DNA of 64,000 nt from Pyrocephalus nanus (GCA_038380795.1 CM076260.1:5245533-5309532), one strand, 5' to 3'; positions 1 through 13,277 are shown, numbered from the stretch's first letter. Numbers and translations: made by a program. Notes: generated from the letters alone by a model not told the origin.

Positions 1-3000
1 GGAAGGCTTTGGAGGGCTTTAAGGGCAGATTATACAGACATCTGTCAGGAATAAACCAGATTTCCTGACCCTACCACACAGCAGCGGGATCGTTCAATGC
101 TCTTTCCAGCCCTGAATTTCTACAGTTACCCCCATTTTGAGGATTTTAACTCATGCAGTAGCAAGATGACCTCTGAGGATCACACAGCTGCTGCTTTGAA
201 GCCCCCATGGCAGCCCAAGACATTACAAATGGTAAAAACAAAGAGCTGAAGCTCTTCTCACTCTAACACAGTGCCCAGCAGTCGTGGGTGGTCTCAGTGG
301 AAATGCACCAGTAAACCTCAGATTGGGCAATAATAAAAAGATAACATTTCCAGTGGTAGGAAACCAGATGTTGTGTGGGAGCCTTACAGAAGGCCATAAG
401 TCAATGGCAAAAGGAGGATTCATCCTTCAAGGTCGGGATAGGCAGCCCCTCATCTTCCTCCTCTGATGGAGGGGGGCTGGACAAAGTAACTGGACTGGAC
501 ACTTGAGTCTTTGGTTTATAAACTAGACTAGACTTGACTTTCTGGGCACTGAAGTTAGACAAGAGACATCACAGTGAAATGGGGCAGAGGGAGCAGGATT
601 ATCTTGTTTCTTTGAAGAAAGAGAGCCCCCATAAGCACCCACACATCTCAAAGGGCTCATTTCAAAGCCAGGCTACAATGACTGCGAAACAACACTTTGT
701 CTGCATTCTCATAAAAAACATCATGAGAGGCAAAAACTGCTGTCGCAGAAATTAATTACAAAAGAATTTTTAAAATGCACCTGGTCAATGACATTGTTGG
801 TGACACCCTAATGGTCTTGAGCTGCAACTGTGATAAAAGAAGCAGATATCAATACACTTCATAAAACTGCACCTTCCAGGTGAGGAGCAGCTGGACTGAT
901 CTCAGAGCTGTTGAGAAAGGACCCCAGGGACTCCCCAAATGCATAACAGTGAAAAGGTCATTGTTGGATTTTAGGAATTGTATTATTGTGTTGCCATTTT
1001 GCTTCCTTTTTTGTGGCCACGAACTTAACTCTTTTGTTTAAGTACAACAAAACTTCATTCTGTTTTAAGTAAGTTCATCTGGTGTGTAAAGTGGTCTCAA
1101 GTACATGACACGGCAATTGAACCCCCTTAGGAGCAAGAGGTCCAAGCACATTGGAGGTGCAGAACTGCCCTGTGGACACTCTGCAGTGAAATACATATTT
1201 AGTGGCCCTCAGGGGACTGGAATTTCTTAGCAAACATTGGTTCTAAGAAGCAAAATCAGTGAGTGCCAAGAGAAAGAGGAGCCATTCTCAAGCCAGGCAT
1301 GACCTCGTGTTATTTTGCAAGGGACACGGAAAAGTGAAGAGAAATGAGAACATTCTGAACCACAGGAATAAACTACTCGTTGTCACCATTCACAGTTGGA
1401 GTTTAGTCATCATAAATGTACTTTCATACCTGAATTCAGAGACCAGAACCTAAAAGGCCCCTGGGACAGGCAAACAGCATCACAGATCTTCACTGAATGG
1501 CTGCTCCATGCAGATGCTCCGATTTCAAGAATCATTTTAAGAAATGGAAATTATTTTTAATTTACTTTCCATAATAAGAAGTATTGTTGTTGACTTTCCA
1601 ATTTCCATCCAAATTTTCTGGGCTTTTTTTTCTTATTTTCTCATTAAAGGAAATATAAAAACAAGACACATCAACCCATTCCATTCTGTAGTTTTGGCAA
1701 AGTTTTTGATAAAAACCATCAGTGCTCAGTAAATAACCTGATACACTTTTTAGAATATTTTCCTTCCAGGGAAAATCTTCACTTGTGACAAAAGCCCACC
1801 TTTTGTGGAAGTCACGTTTTGATGGAAAATTACATTTGTAAATGAAATCTGTGAACAGCATGTAATTTAGGAGTCGGATGAAGATAAATTCAATGGACTG
1901 ATTTTTAGTTCCTCATGTTTCAGAGGGAGGCAGGGATCCAGGTTCCCTCATGCCAGCACGGCCGCAGGGTTGGATGCTTATCAAAGCAGTTGCCTTCAGG
2001 GCTCTCACGAGATCAAGTTTTTACTCAGTGAGAGCTCCACGTCTTCGAAGGGAGCAGAAAGGCCACAGGAACAGCCTCATTTCAGCATCGACCCCAAGGA
2101 AAACCAGGAACATGGAGGGAATTCAGAATTTTAAGAGACAGCAAACACAGACCTAGTCCTGATTTTCCCCATGGATACAGGAAAAAGATGTTTAGGCATA
2201 GTTTAAAGTTTTTTTACCAGTTTGAAGAAAAAAAATAGAACCCACGTGAACTTGTTCACTCATCACCCTGAATATAAAAGGGCAAACTCTCCCCATTCCA
2301 TGAAGCTATTCTTGGCCACTGTGAGCTAAAAAGCAGGGAGGGCAGTTTAAAGGGGGCAAATACAATTAGTGCTCCCACTTTTGCCATATTTTGGGGCCCA
2401 GGGGACAAATCAGGAAACTTTATGTCAGCAGGAATGTGAACAATAAAGGCAAAGTGGGTTGCATGTTAGAAAACCGTTTCACTCGCTTTTTATATTTTTT
2501 TTTATTTTATTTTTTTGCCCAGCAGTATGATGTGTTAACAATTTTGTTGGTTTAACAGTTCACACTTCCAGCACATTTATCCATTGGCACATGGGGGTTT
2601 TATGCATTTAACAGTTTTCTTCATTAAAGTGGGTTCCACTGTGTCTTAAAAATTGTTTTCCTTAGACTGCGTGTTTGTTATTTTATATGGTGTGACTGAA
2701 AAGCAGGCCAAAATTCTGGCCTTGGAAAATGCACACTGCCGAGAGGAGCCCGGCGTGGGCAGCAGGATTAGCCTCCCTCAAAGCCCAGCACAAATTCTTT
2801 TAAGAACTGCTGATTGCACTTTGAAGCTTTTCTCCCCTAATTGCTGGAAGATTCTTAATTTGTCCTGAGCTTGGGAAAACGAATTGCAGATGTATGTGCT
2901 GCAATCAAAACCCTTTCTGCACAGGATCTTTGCACGCTGGCGTTGAGACGTCCTTCATCCCCTTCCGCAGAGCCTTCCAACCACCTGTTTTTTTACAAAA

Positions 3001-3597
3001 ACGGTGCCAGCATTTCAATTTCTTTTTCAATTTTTGAAGGGAAGGCAGGGGCTGGGGGAAGGGAGAGGGCGGCTGTTATTCCTACAGAAGCAGGACTGGT
3101 TCTTAGAGGCATAAGAGACACCCAGGTGTTTTCACAGCGAGCCCTGTGCAGGGCCCTTTTGGAGCCGAACCCGATTCCTGTTTGCCAAACTACACTTTCA
3201 AGAGGTGTCAGATATCCAGAACCTGCTTCAAATGCCAAGTCAAGCAACGGAGGGGAAAAAAAACCAGGGGGAGGGAGGAGGGAAGAAGGGGGATGTGGGG
3301 GAAAAAGGAAAAGGGGAAAATGTTCCTCCTCGAAGAAAAAGGTAGTTGTTCCAACTTGGCTGTTTCTTTTTAAAATAATTAGTTAAGCAGTGCATAAAAA
3401 CAGGTAAGTCTGTTCTGCATTGCTCATAGCCTTGGCAGGCCTGTCCTTCCCCACGTTGGAGGAATGCCTGTGAACCACCGCTGCACAGGAGAAGGGAGGG
3501 GAATTGTATCGCTGTGACCTAAGGCAACCCAGCTTGTAAGGTTAACCATAATTTTTTAAACTAACATGACCTCTGTTAACCCCTCCACTCCAATCTT
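1..3597. other. Unassigned sequence, no gene recognised
   Basis: Mostly AT-rich unique DNA without a recognisable repeat or exon. From about 2700 to 3250 the sequence is somewhat richer in CpG and carries a 171-codon open frame (2871-3386, +). That frame starts at TTG, resembles nothing I know, and ends in a Gly/Lys/Arg-rich tail that is simply the translation of a purine tract, so I treat it as chance. Regulatory or conserved non-coding elements could be present but cannot be recognised without alignment. Confidence 0.6.
3248..3330 (+). repeat. Purine-rich tract with G-quadruplex motif
   Basis: The + strand here is almost pure A and G. Five runs of three or more G fall at 3267-3271, 3273-3275, 3280-3282, 3288-3292 and 3297-3301, with loops of 1 to 5 bases. 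This meets the usual G3+N1-7 pattern for an intramolecular G-quadruplex. Whether it folds in the cell is inference. Confidence 0.6.
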
Positions 3598-3636
3598 AAA
3601 AAAAAAAAAAAGAAAGAAAGAAAGAAAGAGAGAGAA
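3598..3636. repeat. Poly-A followed by (GAAA)n/(GA)n microsatellite
   Basis: Fourteen A residues run into several GAAA units and then a short GA run. This could be the decayed poly-A tail of a retroposed sequence or a simple microsatellite. No recognisable retrotransposon body lies to its left. Confidence 0.85.
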
Positions 3637-3639
3637 ACA

Positions 3640-4854
3640 TGTTTACAAAACCATTAGAAGGGTAAGGGGCAAGAAGTCAAGTCCTGTTCCTTTGCTGTCC
3701 CCTCCATCTCTCCATCCATCCCTAACTTGCTCCTTTGTCCCTGTGTGTCCCCACCAGTAACCAATGTTTACTGGGCCTTGATGCAGCATGTCTAGGGACT
3801 TTGCTTTTTTTAATGAGTCACAGAATCATAAAATTAAGCCATTCTGGGAAGCCAAAGAAATTCAGCTCTGTGTGTGCATTTGGAGCTTTGCAGGAATGTT
3901 CATGTCTGGATGCCTGGGTCACATGGTCTCACGGTAAACGTGATACATCCTCTTTTTAATGACACCATTGGCTTGATTTATTTATTTAATTTTCCTCTAC
4001 TCATCCCTCTCTCCTTTTTCTGCAGAAGAACGCAGGCTATTTCCTCTAGGTGGGATGCCAGGTAAACCCACCTCAGGCACTCTTTGCCCTTCCCTCTCCT
4101 ATAGCTGTCTTAAATCAGGGAACCAAGGCCAATGCCAGCATGGCTCCAGGCCAGCTGGAGGTGGCATGGGGCCATGGTATATGGTGTAGTCAGCTTTTTG
4201 TGTCAACATTTGGATGCTGAGTTCATCTTAACCAGAATGTGCCAAGCTCAAAGGAATCCAAGTCTGCCACAGAAAATACATATGTAACATGCAGCCCACA
4301 CATAGACATTGGCTCAGGGAGGGGATTGACTTATTTCTGGGTCTCAAAAATTTTCCTTATGGTTTGCTCCTACCTACATTAATTTCTGGCCACTCAGAGT
4401 CAGATGTGGCATGGGGAAAAGGGTGTAGGTGCAATATGTAGAGACCTGACCTTAACTCCCTCTGATGCACAAGCTGCAAATACTGCAGAACTGCTCTGGA
4501 AGACCCCTCTCCTCCGAGCTCCACCAGTTCACATGGCAGACACCTGACTGATTTTATATGGAAGTGAAGTTAGGCCACTCTTAAAAAGTTTTTTCTTTGA
4601 AACCGTTCCTTCCCTGCTTAAACAAGCATAAACAAACACTCTTGTTTATATATTTATAATTACTAAGCATGGAAAATCTGCCAATTAAGTAAAGTTATTG
4701 TACAAAATAAGGAGCAAGAGGCCAAATTCTCAAGTGGTATGAGCTGGCAGACGTTCAAGTCTTCATTGGAAAAATAGGCTTGAACTAGCATTCATCTAAT
4801 ATGTAGTTCAGCCCTCCATCCTAGAACGGGCTCATGTGCAATTAATTGTTTATA
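3640..4854. other. Unassigned sequence
   Basis: No gene or clear repeat seen. A short stretch near 3818-3860 faintly recalls a CR1 3' tip but is too diverged to call. Confidence 0.5.
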
Positions 4855-5000
4855 TAGAAACATAGAAAGGCTTGGGTTGGAAGGGACATTAAAGATCATC
4901 TAGTTTCAAAGCCCCTGCCATGGGCAGGGACACTTTCCACTAGATAAGGTTGTTCAAGGCCCCATCCAACTTGGCCATGACCACTTCCAGGGGTTTATAG
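4855..5000 (-). mobile_element. CR1 LINE 3' fragment, minus strand
   Basis: Reads on the + strand as the reverse complement of an avian CR1 end. It has the tail block CTTGGGTTGGAAGGGACATT, then the CCTGCCATGGGCAGGGACAC block, then the CCATCCAACTTGGCC and CACTTCCAGGG blocks. The copy is 5'-truncated, as most CR1 copies are, and a few percent or more diverged. It is non-coding and immobile. It is not flanked by an obvious target-site duplication, as expected for CR1. Confidence 0.93.
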
Positions 5001-8000
5001 TCCTGATTAGGTGCACTGAACATGGGAAACACGGTATCTACCATGGACCACTCCTCCATGGATGAACAAGCTCTGCTTTCCCCAAACCCACTGTTTGGAG
5101 GCCGTAAAAAATGGCTACTGTGGCTGTCTATTCTGGGTGGCTGTCCTTTGTAAATGCTCCATATAATCCATGACAAGACACACACCCTACTTTCAAGGAT
5201 GTAGCTGAGGAACCAGTTTCAGCACCTGCTCCAGATTGTGCTTTCTGGAAATATCTCCATCTACACCAAGTAACAAGGAGATCTTCGTCTTTATGAATTC
5301 AAACATGTTTCCCTCACCTAGTAACTACAGTTATGAGGGAAGTGCAATCTGAGAGCCTGCTCTCAGACAAGGGAAATAGCCCATGGTAGTGACTGTCTCA
5401 GAAAAAGGACTGGGTTTTAGGTGTGATCTCAGTATCTCGAGCTGTGGGGACCCAAGGGAGGTGGGCTGTAAAGGCCTTGTAAAAACCACCACTGTGCTTC
5501 TTCTGGTGGTGAGAAAATGGTCCTATACTGGATGAGACGTCTATGTTGCCAGAGAACAGTTCCTGAGGATATCTTTCACAGAAAAGAAAAAAAAAAAAAG
5601 CCAGGGCCTTCTTTCTGATGCAGTTAATGGAATGAATATATGAGCATCTATCTGAATATGACTCCCCAGTCTCAAAAATAAATTTTCAGCCAGGTTTGAA
5701 CTTTTTTTCAGGGTTGGGTTTTTTTTTTAGTTATTCCCAGACACTATTCACATTCTTATCCTGTAATTTGTGGGCTCCATGAGACCTGGTGACTGAAAGA
5801 AGGAAACCACCAAGCAAGGGGCTGGGAGAGCTGATAACAGAACTCAGTGTCTGATTCCCATTTCTGGGCCACATTCTCTCCCACACTGTCTTCTGCCTTC
5901 TAACTCTCTCCTAAAATTTCTACTTAATTCATAGTCTTGTTCCTTCACATCATCTCTTGAGAAAGTTTTCTCAGACAGAACAGAGAGTAGTGCATGTAAG
6001 ATTCATTTGGTCTTAAAACTATTGCTGTAATGAAAAAATGCCTTATTTTCCTCCCTTTCCTGGAACACCCTGAGATTACATCAGAGTCATGAGGGAAATG
6101 AGAAAGAATCTGGGTCGTCTTTCCTCACTCTCCCTTTTTCTACATTTCTAGCTGATGAGTTGGAGGCCTGATGATTTAGGTGAGACATCCAAGATGAACA
6201 AGAATATGTTGGGATTCTCATGCTTACTCCTCAGGCTCCAAACTAGTGAGCAAAGAGCTCTGTAATTTGTTCCAGACCTTGATTTGGATTGGTATCACAT
6301 TTGCACATTTTGTAATTTCTTTCATTTAATAAAAGGACATAAAATAAGGTTTGAGAAACTTTAAAAGTACCCAAAATATTAACTATTCAAAACATAAAGA
6401 GATTTTCTGAAGCTGCTAAAACTATTTTATTTTTTTAGTTTAATGTATTGTTTTAATTCAATTATTTTAAATTTGAATTGACATCCTGTAATCCCTGCAG
6501 AAACACAGGTATCAGTAATTGGGCACCTAAAATGAAGGTCCACTTTGAGGCAAGTTTTACCCTGCCTCAGTGTCTTCCCTCTCTTCACAGGAACATAAAA
6601 TACTTCAGTGTCAATTAAATATGTGAGTACCTGAGTGATGGATATCACGGAAGTTACTGCAGGAGTGTGAAGTAGTCATTCTCTGACCCTGAAATAAATA
6701 GAACCTGATCTTAAACACCAGAGCAAAACCAATCAGTAGCAGCATCTGAAGCACAGCAAATAATTAAGGGATGATTATATCTATTAGAGAACCTTTTTCC
6801 TCCCTAACACCAAGCACAGAGCCTTCTACTGACCCTATCAGATTTACCTCAGTCATCCTCACCTTTTTGGGTTTACACCCTTATCTCAAAGCCTGGAGCT
6901 CCAGCTCACCGTACTCCACACAACTTTTAAACATGTCCTGCAAGTTCTCCTACCTGTCTCTTCCCTCACAAAGCTGGTAGGGTCCTCACCTACAGATTAA
7001 GGTGAATTACTGTGAGGCTGCTTCCTTCCCCTGTGCTCTGCATGGCACTGGGATGGTGAGTAGTTAAAGCATTGTAATTCCAATCTTTCATCACTGAAAT
7101 GGATCCATCTGGGAGGTGTGACTGATGAGAAAATCAGGGTCTTCCCTTGTAGCTCTGGGCTGGATTATGGGCAATGCAGAGGCACTCTGGAAAAATCAAG
7201 TGCCTCAATCCTAATAAAAAACCCTGAATGAGATTTTCAGGGACATTTGCCAAACTTGGATGGATTTCCACCAAAGTTGCCAAAGCTAAACTCTGACTCT
7301 AGAGCATCCCACTCCTCCCATTCCAAATCTTTGCTCCACAGACCAAGTCTACTAGGGGTTTAACAAAAAAGGTTGCTTAGATTTTTATTTTTTTTTCAGA
7401 CAGCCTAACAATGTCTTTTTTCCTCTGACATTAGGAATAATTTTGGCTAGAATTGCAAAACAGCTGTGTTTGTGGAAGGAAACCAGTGATGCTGTGGACA
7501 CTGCTGAGGACAGAGTATTGTGTTGGAGCATGTCAATCAGAATAAACTTCATTAGCTGCTATTCCTATTTAAGTTTGATTCAGTTCATACTTCATACTTC
7601 TGGATCATGAGTCTCAATTTTAAATCTGAAATTTATGCACAGACACAAGAAAAGTTGAGGTCAAGTGTCATACTGAGACTTGGGAGATGTCCAGTGGGAA
7701 GCTGCAGTAAACATTCTGGGTGACATTGGGTGTATCAATCAATCTAGGTCTCTGTTAAGAAGAACATACTATTTTTCTCCTGTTTTATATGTGCCTTTTC
7801 TTTTGAAATTCTAATTTCTGAAGCAGAAACTGTCTCTTTCAGTGTGTTTCCCTGTCAACACAGAGAGTTTTCAATCCTGTCTGGGATTCCAATAAGCCAC
7901 TGCAAAAGAACTGGGAATAATAAAAATTCCCACTGAATTAAGTGGTGGCAGAAGGAAGCAGCCCCTATGTAAAACTAATAAAAATCAAGCTCTGATTCAT

Positions 8001-10127
8001 CAGAACGGAACTCCGATTTATGAAAAATGCAAAGGAAGGACATTGATCCCCCCCACACAGGAAAGGCAATTGGCAAAACCAAACAATTTCAGCTCACATT
8101 CTGCAGAAGCAAAGAAATAAATCTGCATACCCGCTAATGGGATTCCTCTGAATGAACTTGAGCCCAACAGTAGCATATAGGCAGAAGCCTACATCCCAAA
8201 ATAGAAACCTCTTGGAATCCACAGCTCATCTGGACAGGATTAGAGAAACACTCCCTGAACATTTAGTGAGTGACATGTCAGAAAAGAATTGAACCAATTT
8301 ACAGCAGTCCTGGAACGCCCCAAACACAGAAGTTCTGAAAACAATGGGATAAGAAGGAATTCTTTGTCTACTGCAGCATAAAGCAACTATTTCAGGCAAC
8401 AATATCAGTGACATTAATGACTGCAACACAATCTTTGGGTAGGTCTGAAGGCTCTTTTAAAAACTGTGGCTGCCCCATGGGCACAATACTGAAATTGTAC
8501 CCGACTGAAATTTTTTTCACTGGTTTCACAGTTTCAGGGGAGATTAGTCAGATTTGCCTATGACTTGTTTTTTGGTCACCCTGAAGCAGAACAATGCATA
8601 ACATGATGACAGCGAGGTTTGCTGAGGGGAAATTAGGGGTTTATTTCAATGGGATAGCTGTGGGGGAAAGGAGGGAGAATTGTCAATACAGCCAAGTAGT
8701 TTGCGCCAAAAAGCTCCTGAAAAAGTCGCTCAAATATGTTGGGACCAAGATTTAAACACTGAGAAAGACCAAAGTAACCCATGCCTGTAAAGCATCATAG
8801 AATGTTGCCTTTTTCCAAGGCATCATTCAAGCTCACTGCCTAGATCCCAGCTGGCATTGAGGAAAAGTGCTTGGAGGAGCTGCACAACCTGGTAGAGAAA
8901 CACAGTTCTGTCAGTGTTACTCTCTCAGAAATTATCCTCTGCTTAAGTAGAGTGCATATGAAAATGGGACTTTTCTTATGACATAAGTATTATTTCAACA
9001 AGGTGTTCTTTGGCAGCTGCATATCAACATGAAATAATGAACTTCCACCCCTCTGTCTCTGGGGAAAGGCAAGCATCACATATTTGCTTTTGAAGGAAAC
9101 AAAACACACAGGAACCTCTCTATCAGCAGTCAGATCATGCAGGAATGAGCGCAGTATAAATGCCTAGGAAGGACAGATGAAAATATCTGGGGTGCATTTG
9201 ATCCCAATAATAATCTGGTATGATAATGTGCCAGATCACATCAAGAGGGCAAGCTGGAGTCTTAAGCCTCCGCCTCCGCACTGCCAGAGAGGTTACAGCC
9301 ACTCCATCCTGATCCCAATTAAAATCTGTCCAGATTTATCTCTGTCCATGGTATTTTCAGATTGCATATTCTTACCAAGAATTCTTTGAAACTGATACTT
9401 AACAGAGTTACTCCTGGCTTGTGTCAGAGCAGGGAAGATTCTGTTGCTCTTTACGGCTTGTTTTGCTTAGGCTCTGGACAAGGAGCCAATTGCAGTGAGA
9501 CTAAAAGTGTAGCATGATAAAGAGGATATCCAGTCTTCATAATGGGAATTAGGAACAACCCAAGACTTTTTAAGGGGATAAAATTCATTTAGTTAGCGAA
9601 AGGTATGATACCAAAATGAAAACTGAACTCTGAGGCAGCACTTTGTGTGAGCCTCCACCTCAAAACTGGGATTTGTATCCAGGTATCTGCAATTGCAGTA
9701 ACAACCTTCCAGATTTGGACCCACCAGGTTGCAAAGGTCATAAATGCCATGACAGTTTTCCACAGACAAAAACAATACTCCCTTAAGGAAAGAGGCTCAC
9801 TCAGACATACTGAGTCATTGTCTGTGTTTCCCTACCTGATAATCTGCACATTGAGGTTTTTTTAATATTTTCAAACTTAAAATAGGTGGCTCAGTGCAGA
9901 AGGACAGGGCTCTTAACTCTCCCAAAGAAGAAAAGACTTCATGGTGAGCCCAGCTTTTATTAGATACCTGAGACTCCATGTCGTGGATGGTAAATACAGA
10001 AATGTTAAATATGCAAAGGTTTCAACCAGCATTCCTGACTTAGAAGACATCAGAAAACCTGCATCCCACATCACTGTTTTTTTGTAGTATGAATTCTCTG
10101 ATATCTAATGCAGGATTAGTTCACCTG
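5001..10127. other. Unassigned sequence, about 5 kb without gene or clear repeat
   Basis: Unique-looking AT-rich DNA with short A/T runs (for example 5586-5599, 5722-5729 and 7383-7396). Open frames are short and unrecognised. I see no tRNA, SINE or LINE block. Old or rare repeats and conserved regulatory DNA cannot be excluded. Confidence 0.5.
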
Positions 10128-10181
10128 AATCCTCAATTGAGGATTATTGAGTATTGAGTATTGAGTATTATTGAGTATAAT
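10128..10181. repeat. 18-bp perfect palindrome joined to (ATTGAGT)n repeat
   Basis: The bases AATCCTCAATTGAGGATT at 10128-10145 equal their own reverse complement. They are followed directly by three tandem ATTGAGT units and a fourth, slightly altered one. The right arm of the palindrome supplies the TTGAG core of the repeat unit, so the repeat probably grew by slippage from the palindrome arm. Confidence 0.85.
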
Positions 10182-11864
10182 AGTCAGTCAACATGAGATA
10201 CAAACCCTTTGGAAATCAGGCATAACCAGTGCACATACTTTTGGAGTGTCTAGTCTTAATGCAAATAATTGGACAAATAAATTATTATTTTTGTTCCTAG
10301 AAAGTCTTCAGAAATAAAATAAAAAAAATATCAGGAAGTATACAGAATGACATTTACAAAACAAGGAAGATGCTTTTCAGGAATATGTATTTCAATTATT
10401 GAACCCAATTACTGGGTTAATGCCGCAGCTGGTCTTATACCTCTTGACCCAAACACCCTTAAAATATACAAATATGACTATAAAGTCATAACATTAAAAG
10501 TCATAATTTCACTGAACCACTGTGAGACTGACACACCTATGTCTCTGTTGAGCCAGATACAGTAGTCAAAGCAAACACTAAAGACCATTAGAAACACATT
10601 TCAGCTTTGAGCAGTCACTTCCTCCCTAGCATGAGTAAGTGGTCACCACATGGATACAGAAGGTGTGATGCATCATTTATCCCATGGAAGAAAGGCAGCA
10701 CCTCAGGGCTGAGTTGTGCACAACACTCTTCGACAAACAGTTGAAATATTTTGAAGTGTTTCTATGAAGTAGTGAAGTAGTGTTTCTATGCAGAAATTTC
10801 AAGAGATATGTTTTTATCTTCTTATTCTTTGCAGTCAGCTTAGAACTCAGTGGGAAAATAGGGCTTTCAGTGGAGACAGTTTAATATAAATGACAAAGAA
10901 TTATTTGTTATGGTTTTGTTGAATGCCTAAAGATCTTCCATGATTAGTGGATAATCCCTCAGTTGTACACTGTATGGGAAAGGTATTCTTCTTGTCAAAA
11001 TAACCTGCCCTGGTATTGATTTTGAGGGGGGATTTAGTTTACCAATGACTAGTACATCCTTTAGTATTCTAGTACCAATAGTCTCCAGCTGACCACGCTA
11101 CACTGCTTAGCTTGCAGCATGTGCTTTTTGCTCGTAAAACATCACTGTGGAGATGGTCTCATCTTGGGACTTTCCATGTATCCTCTGCTCCTGGTTACAT
11201 GAGCAACTGTTTGCTCTAAGATGAATCATGTCGTGTTTTTATGGTTTCTGACACTTAAAAATATTTTGCTTCCGCCTGGCGGTGAAATCAGCCACTTACC
11301 ATTATTAAACGTCGTGCTGCGTTATTCCCCCTTTTGGGCGATGATCTCAGTGGAGCCCGGACCGAATCCAGCTTTACACTCTCAGATCTTACAGGGATGC
11401 TACTGCTGTGTCTCCTGTTTGCAATATCCCTGGTTCCCAGCTGCGTTGGAAGTCTGTGCTAATATGTTGGATTTGCTTGTCCTCTCGAGCTGATTCCAGC
11501 CTTGTGGTTTATGGGTTGCCTTTGTGGTTTGCTAAAGGTCAGGCCCTGGATGGCTCTAAATTTTCTTAAGTGGAATTAAAACACCACAGATGAGCATGTG
11601 TTCAAAGTAGTTGTCTTGAGTGGTATGGACTCAGATTTGGTACTTGTGCTCAGGCCTGATGCCTCTCCTCTTCTTTGGGGTAGTGATCAGACATGGGTGT
11701 CCCTACCTTTCAGTGCATTGTCCATCCACCATCTTCTGTTCAGATCCCAACTGTCTGGAAATTTCAGGCTCCTGCAGGACCCCAGGCTGCATTTTGAATT
11801 GTGTAACCCCCACTCCCACCCTATCTGCATGCTAATGCCAAGATGCCGGTCCCTGCCTTTATCT
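10182..11864. other. Unassigned sequence
   Basis: No repeat or exon recognised. A short GC- and CpG-richer segment at about 11268-11360 overlaps a 90-codon ATG frame (11221-11493, +) whose product I do not recognise. I do not call it a gene. Confidence 0.45.
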
Positions 11865-11870
11865 TTACTC

Positions 11871-12325
11871 AATAACTGTAATTCTCTCCCTTTTTGCTGG
11901 CTCACAGGCAAAGACTGCATCAGCCATAACTCAAAATTGTGAACAGATGACTAGATTACTTACTTGAACTGTACTCAATCATTACATCACCCTCATAGTG
12001 AAAATCACAGCACTGGCTCCCCATAAGATTTTGCATCCACTTTAGGGTTTGGCTCCAGAGCTACTGGGTTTACTCACTTGCTCCAGCTTACCTAAAAGAG
12101 CTGCCTGTGCCTCATAGACATCCTCAGACTCTGAGATCAGTCGGTGCCGATTTATTGATCATTCCAACTCTCTGACTAAAAACTGCTGGTGTTGAAGGTT
12201 TGGCTCTTCCAAACATATTTTGTGGAAATCCCTGCAACCTTCATCCAAGAAGGGGGAGGGAAATGAGGGGGAAATAAATCTGCTAAACTGTCTAAACACA
12301 AAGAGAAAATACTTTCTTGAAGCTG
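11871..12325 (+). mobile_element. L2-type LINE remnant (C-terminal end of reverse transcriptase ORF)
   Basis: Three frames in order give the conserved end of an L2-clade ORF2. At 11871 a frame reads NNCNSLPFCWL, matching the family's DYCNSLL-GLP motif. At 12008-12151 a stop-free 48-codon frame reads QHWLPIRFCIHFRV then LAPAYLKELPVP and LRSVG, matching the LHWLPV-RI-FK, LAP-YL--L and LRS motifs. At 12199 a third frame reads HILWKSLQPSSKK, matching LWNSLP--IR. The shifts between frames and the lost residues show a long-dead copy. Assignment rests on motif order and spacing, read by eye. A related clade such as REX1 or L3 is possible. Confidence 0.65.
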
Positions 12326-13277
12326 ACAACAGCTTGGCCTCAGGAAAGGGAGAGCACAGATATTTCTTTTTTTCCTTTTTCTTTCATGAAACCGTTTCTG
12401 TGTAATCTTTGCACTCAGAAATTTTCCTGACTCAGGAATAGCTGAGGATGTTAGACAGAGTGCAGATATGAGCAGTGAGGAGCCACAAGACTGTGAAAGG
12501 CAAGTCAGAGTGCCCAGCCACAGAGATAAGCCTCTGGGATAGCCCCTGCCTCCTGACAGCAGCCATCCCTGGGATGGGATGCTCAGAACCTCCAGGCACC
12601 TCCAGCACAGCCACGACTCAGTGCTGGCCAGTTTTTTCAGTGATCAAAACCCTGTTAGAGGTGCTGACCTTTCCCCACAGCAGAGTCAGAGCTGGCTGAC
12701 TCAATTTGTCCCGCTGTCTGTCAGTGGTTGTTCTGCTGCGGTTCCCCCTGTGGTTGTCAGAACATTGGCCATGACCCCTCCTGCCCTTCTCACCCTCATG
12801 GTGGTGTTTGGAAGTGAAGCCTGAGCTACAGTGAGCAACGTTTCCTCTCCCTCAGCTAAAAGCAGCTCAGGACAAGCTCAAGGTCATGTAAACCACAAGT
12901 CAGGGCACCCACAAGGGCTTTCCAGCACCATCCTCGATGCACAGCCACCCCTGCTGCAATGGGGGGCACTGCTGCCTACTGCATGTGGGGGGAAATTATC
13001 CCTGAAATGCTGCAAGCTGGCAGCCTGGTACTCATTTCAAAAGAAGTATCCACATAATGAAAACCACCATTTGTGACTAATTGGCCCCTCTCTAAGCAGG
13101 CTCACCAGATGGGTCAAGGCCTGTGTGTTCAGGCATGGAGAGAGGGACAATTTCTCTGTCCACAAGTCAGGCCAGTTCAGGCCAATGGGTCAGTGGCTCA
13201 TATGGTCAGCTCTTACTGTCACAGTCACACACTGTGAATCCTCCAGCCTAAAGACCACTACGTTCAATAGAAGAAAA
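12326..13277. other. Unassigned, moderately GC-rich sequence
   Basis: Somewhat richer in G+C than its surroundings, so several overlapping open frames of 60 to 123 codons occur by chance. No known domain, exon or repeat recognised. Confidence 0.45.

Noticed and set aside
2871..3386. 171-codon open frame on the plus strand
   Set aside because: It starts at TTG, has no recognised motif, and ends in a Gly/Lys/Arg tail made by the purine tract. No evidence of a gene.
3818..3860. Possible CR1 3' tip (CACAGAATCATAAAATTAAG)
   Set aside because: Only the tail-like part matches and the following bases do not continue in CR1 order.
11598..11942. 114-codon open frame as a host gene
   Set aside because: Its last 24 residues or so carry the L2 motif NNCNSL and the next L2 motif lies in another frame, so the end belongs to a dead LINE. 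The first part is unrecognised.
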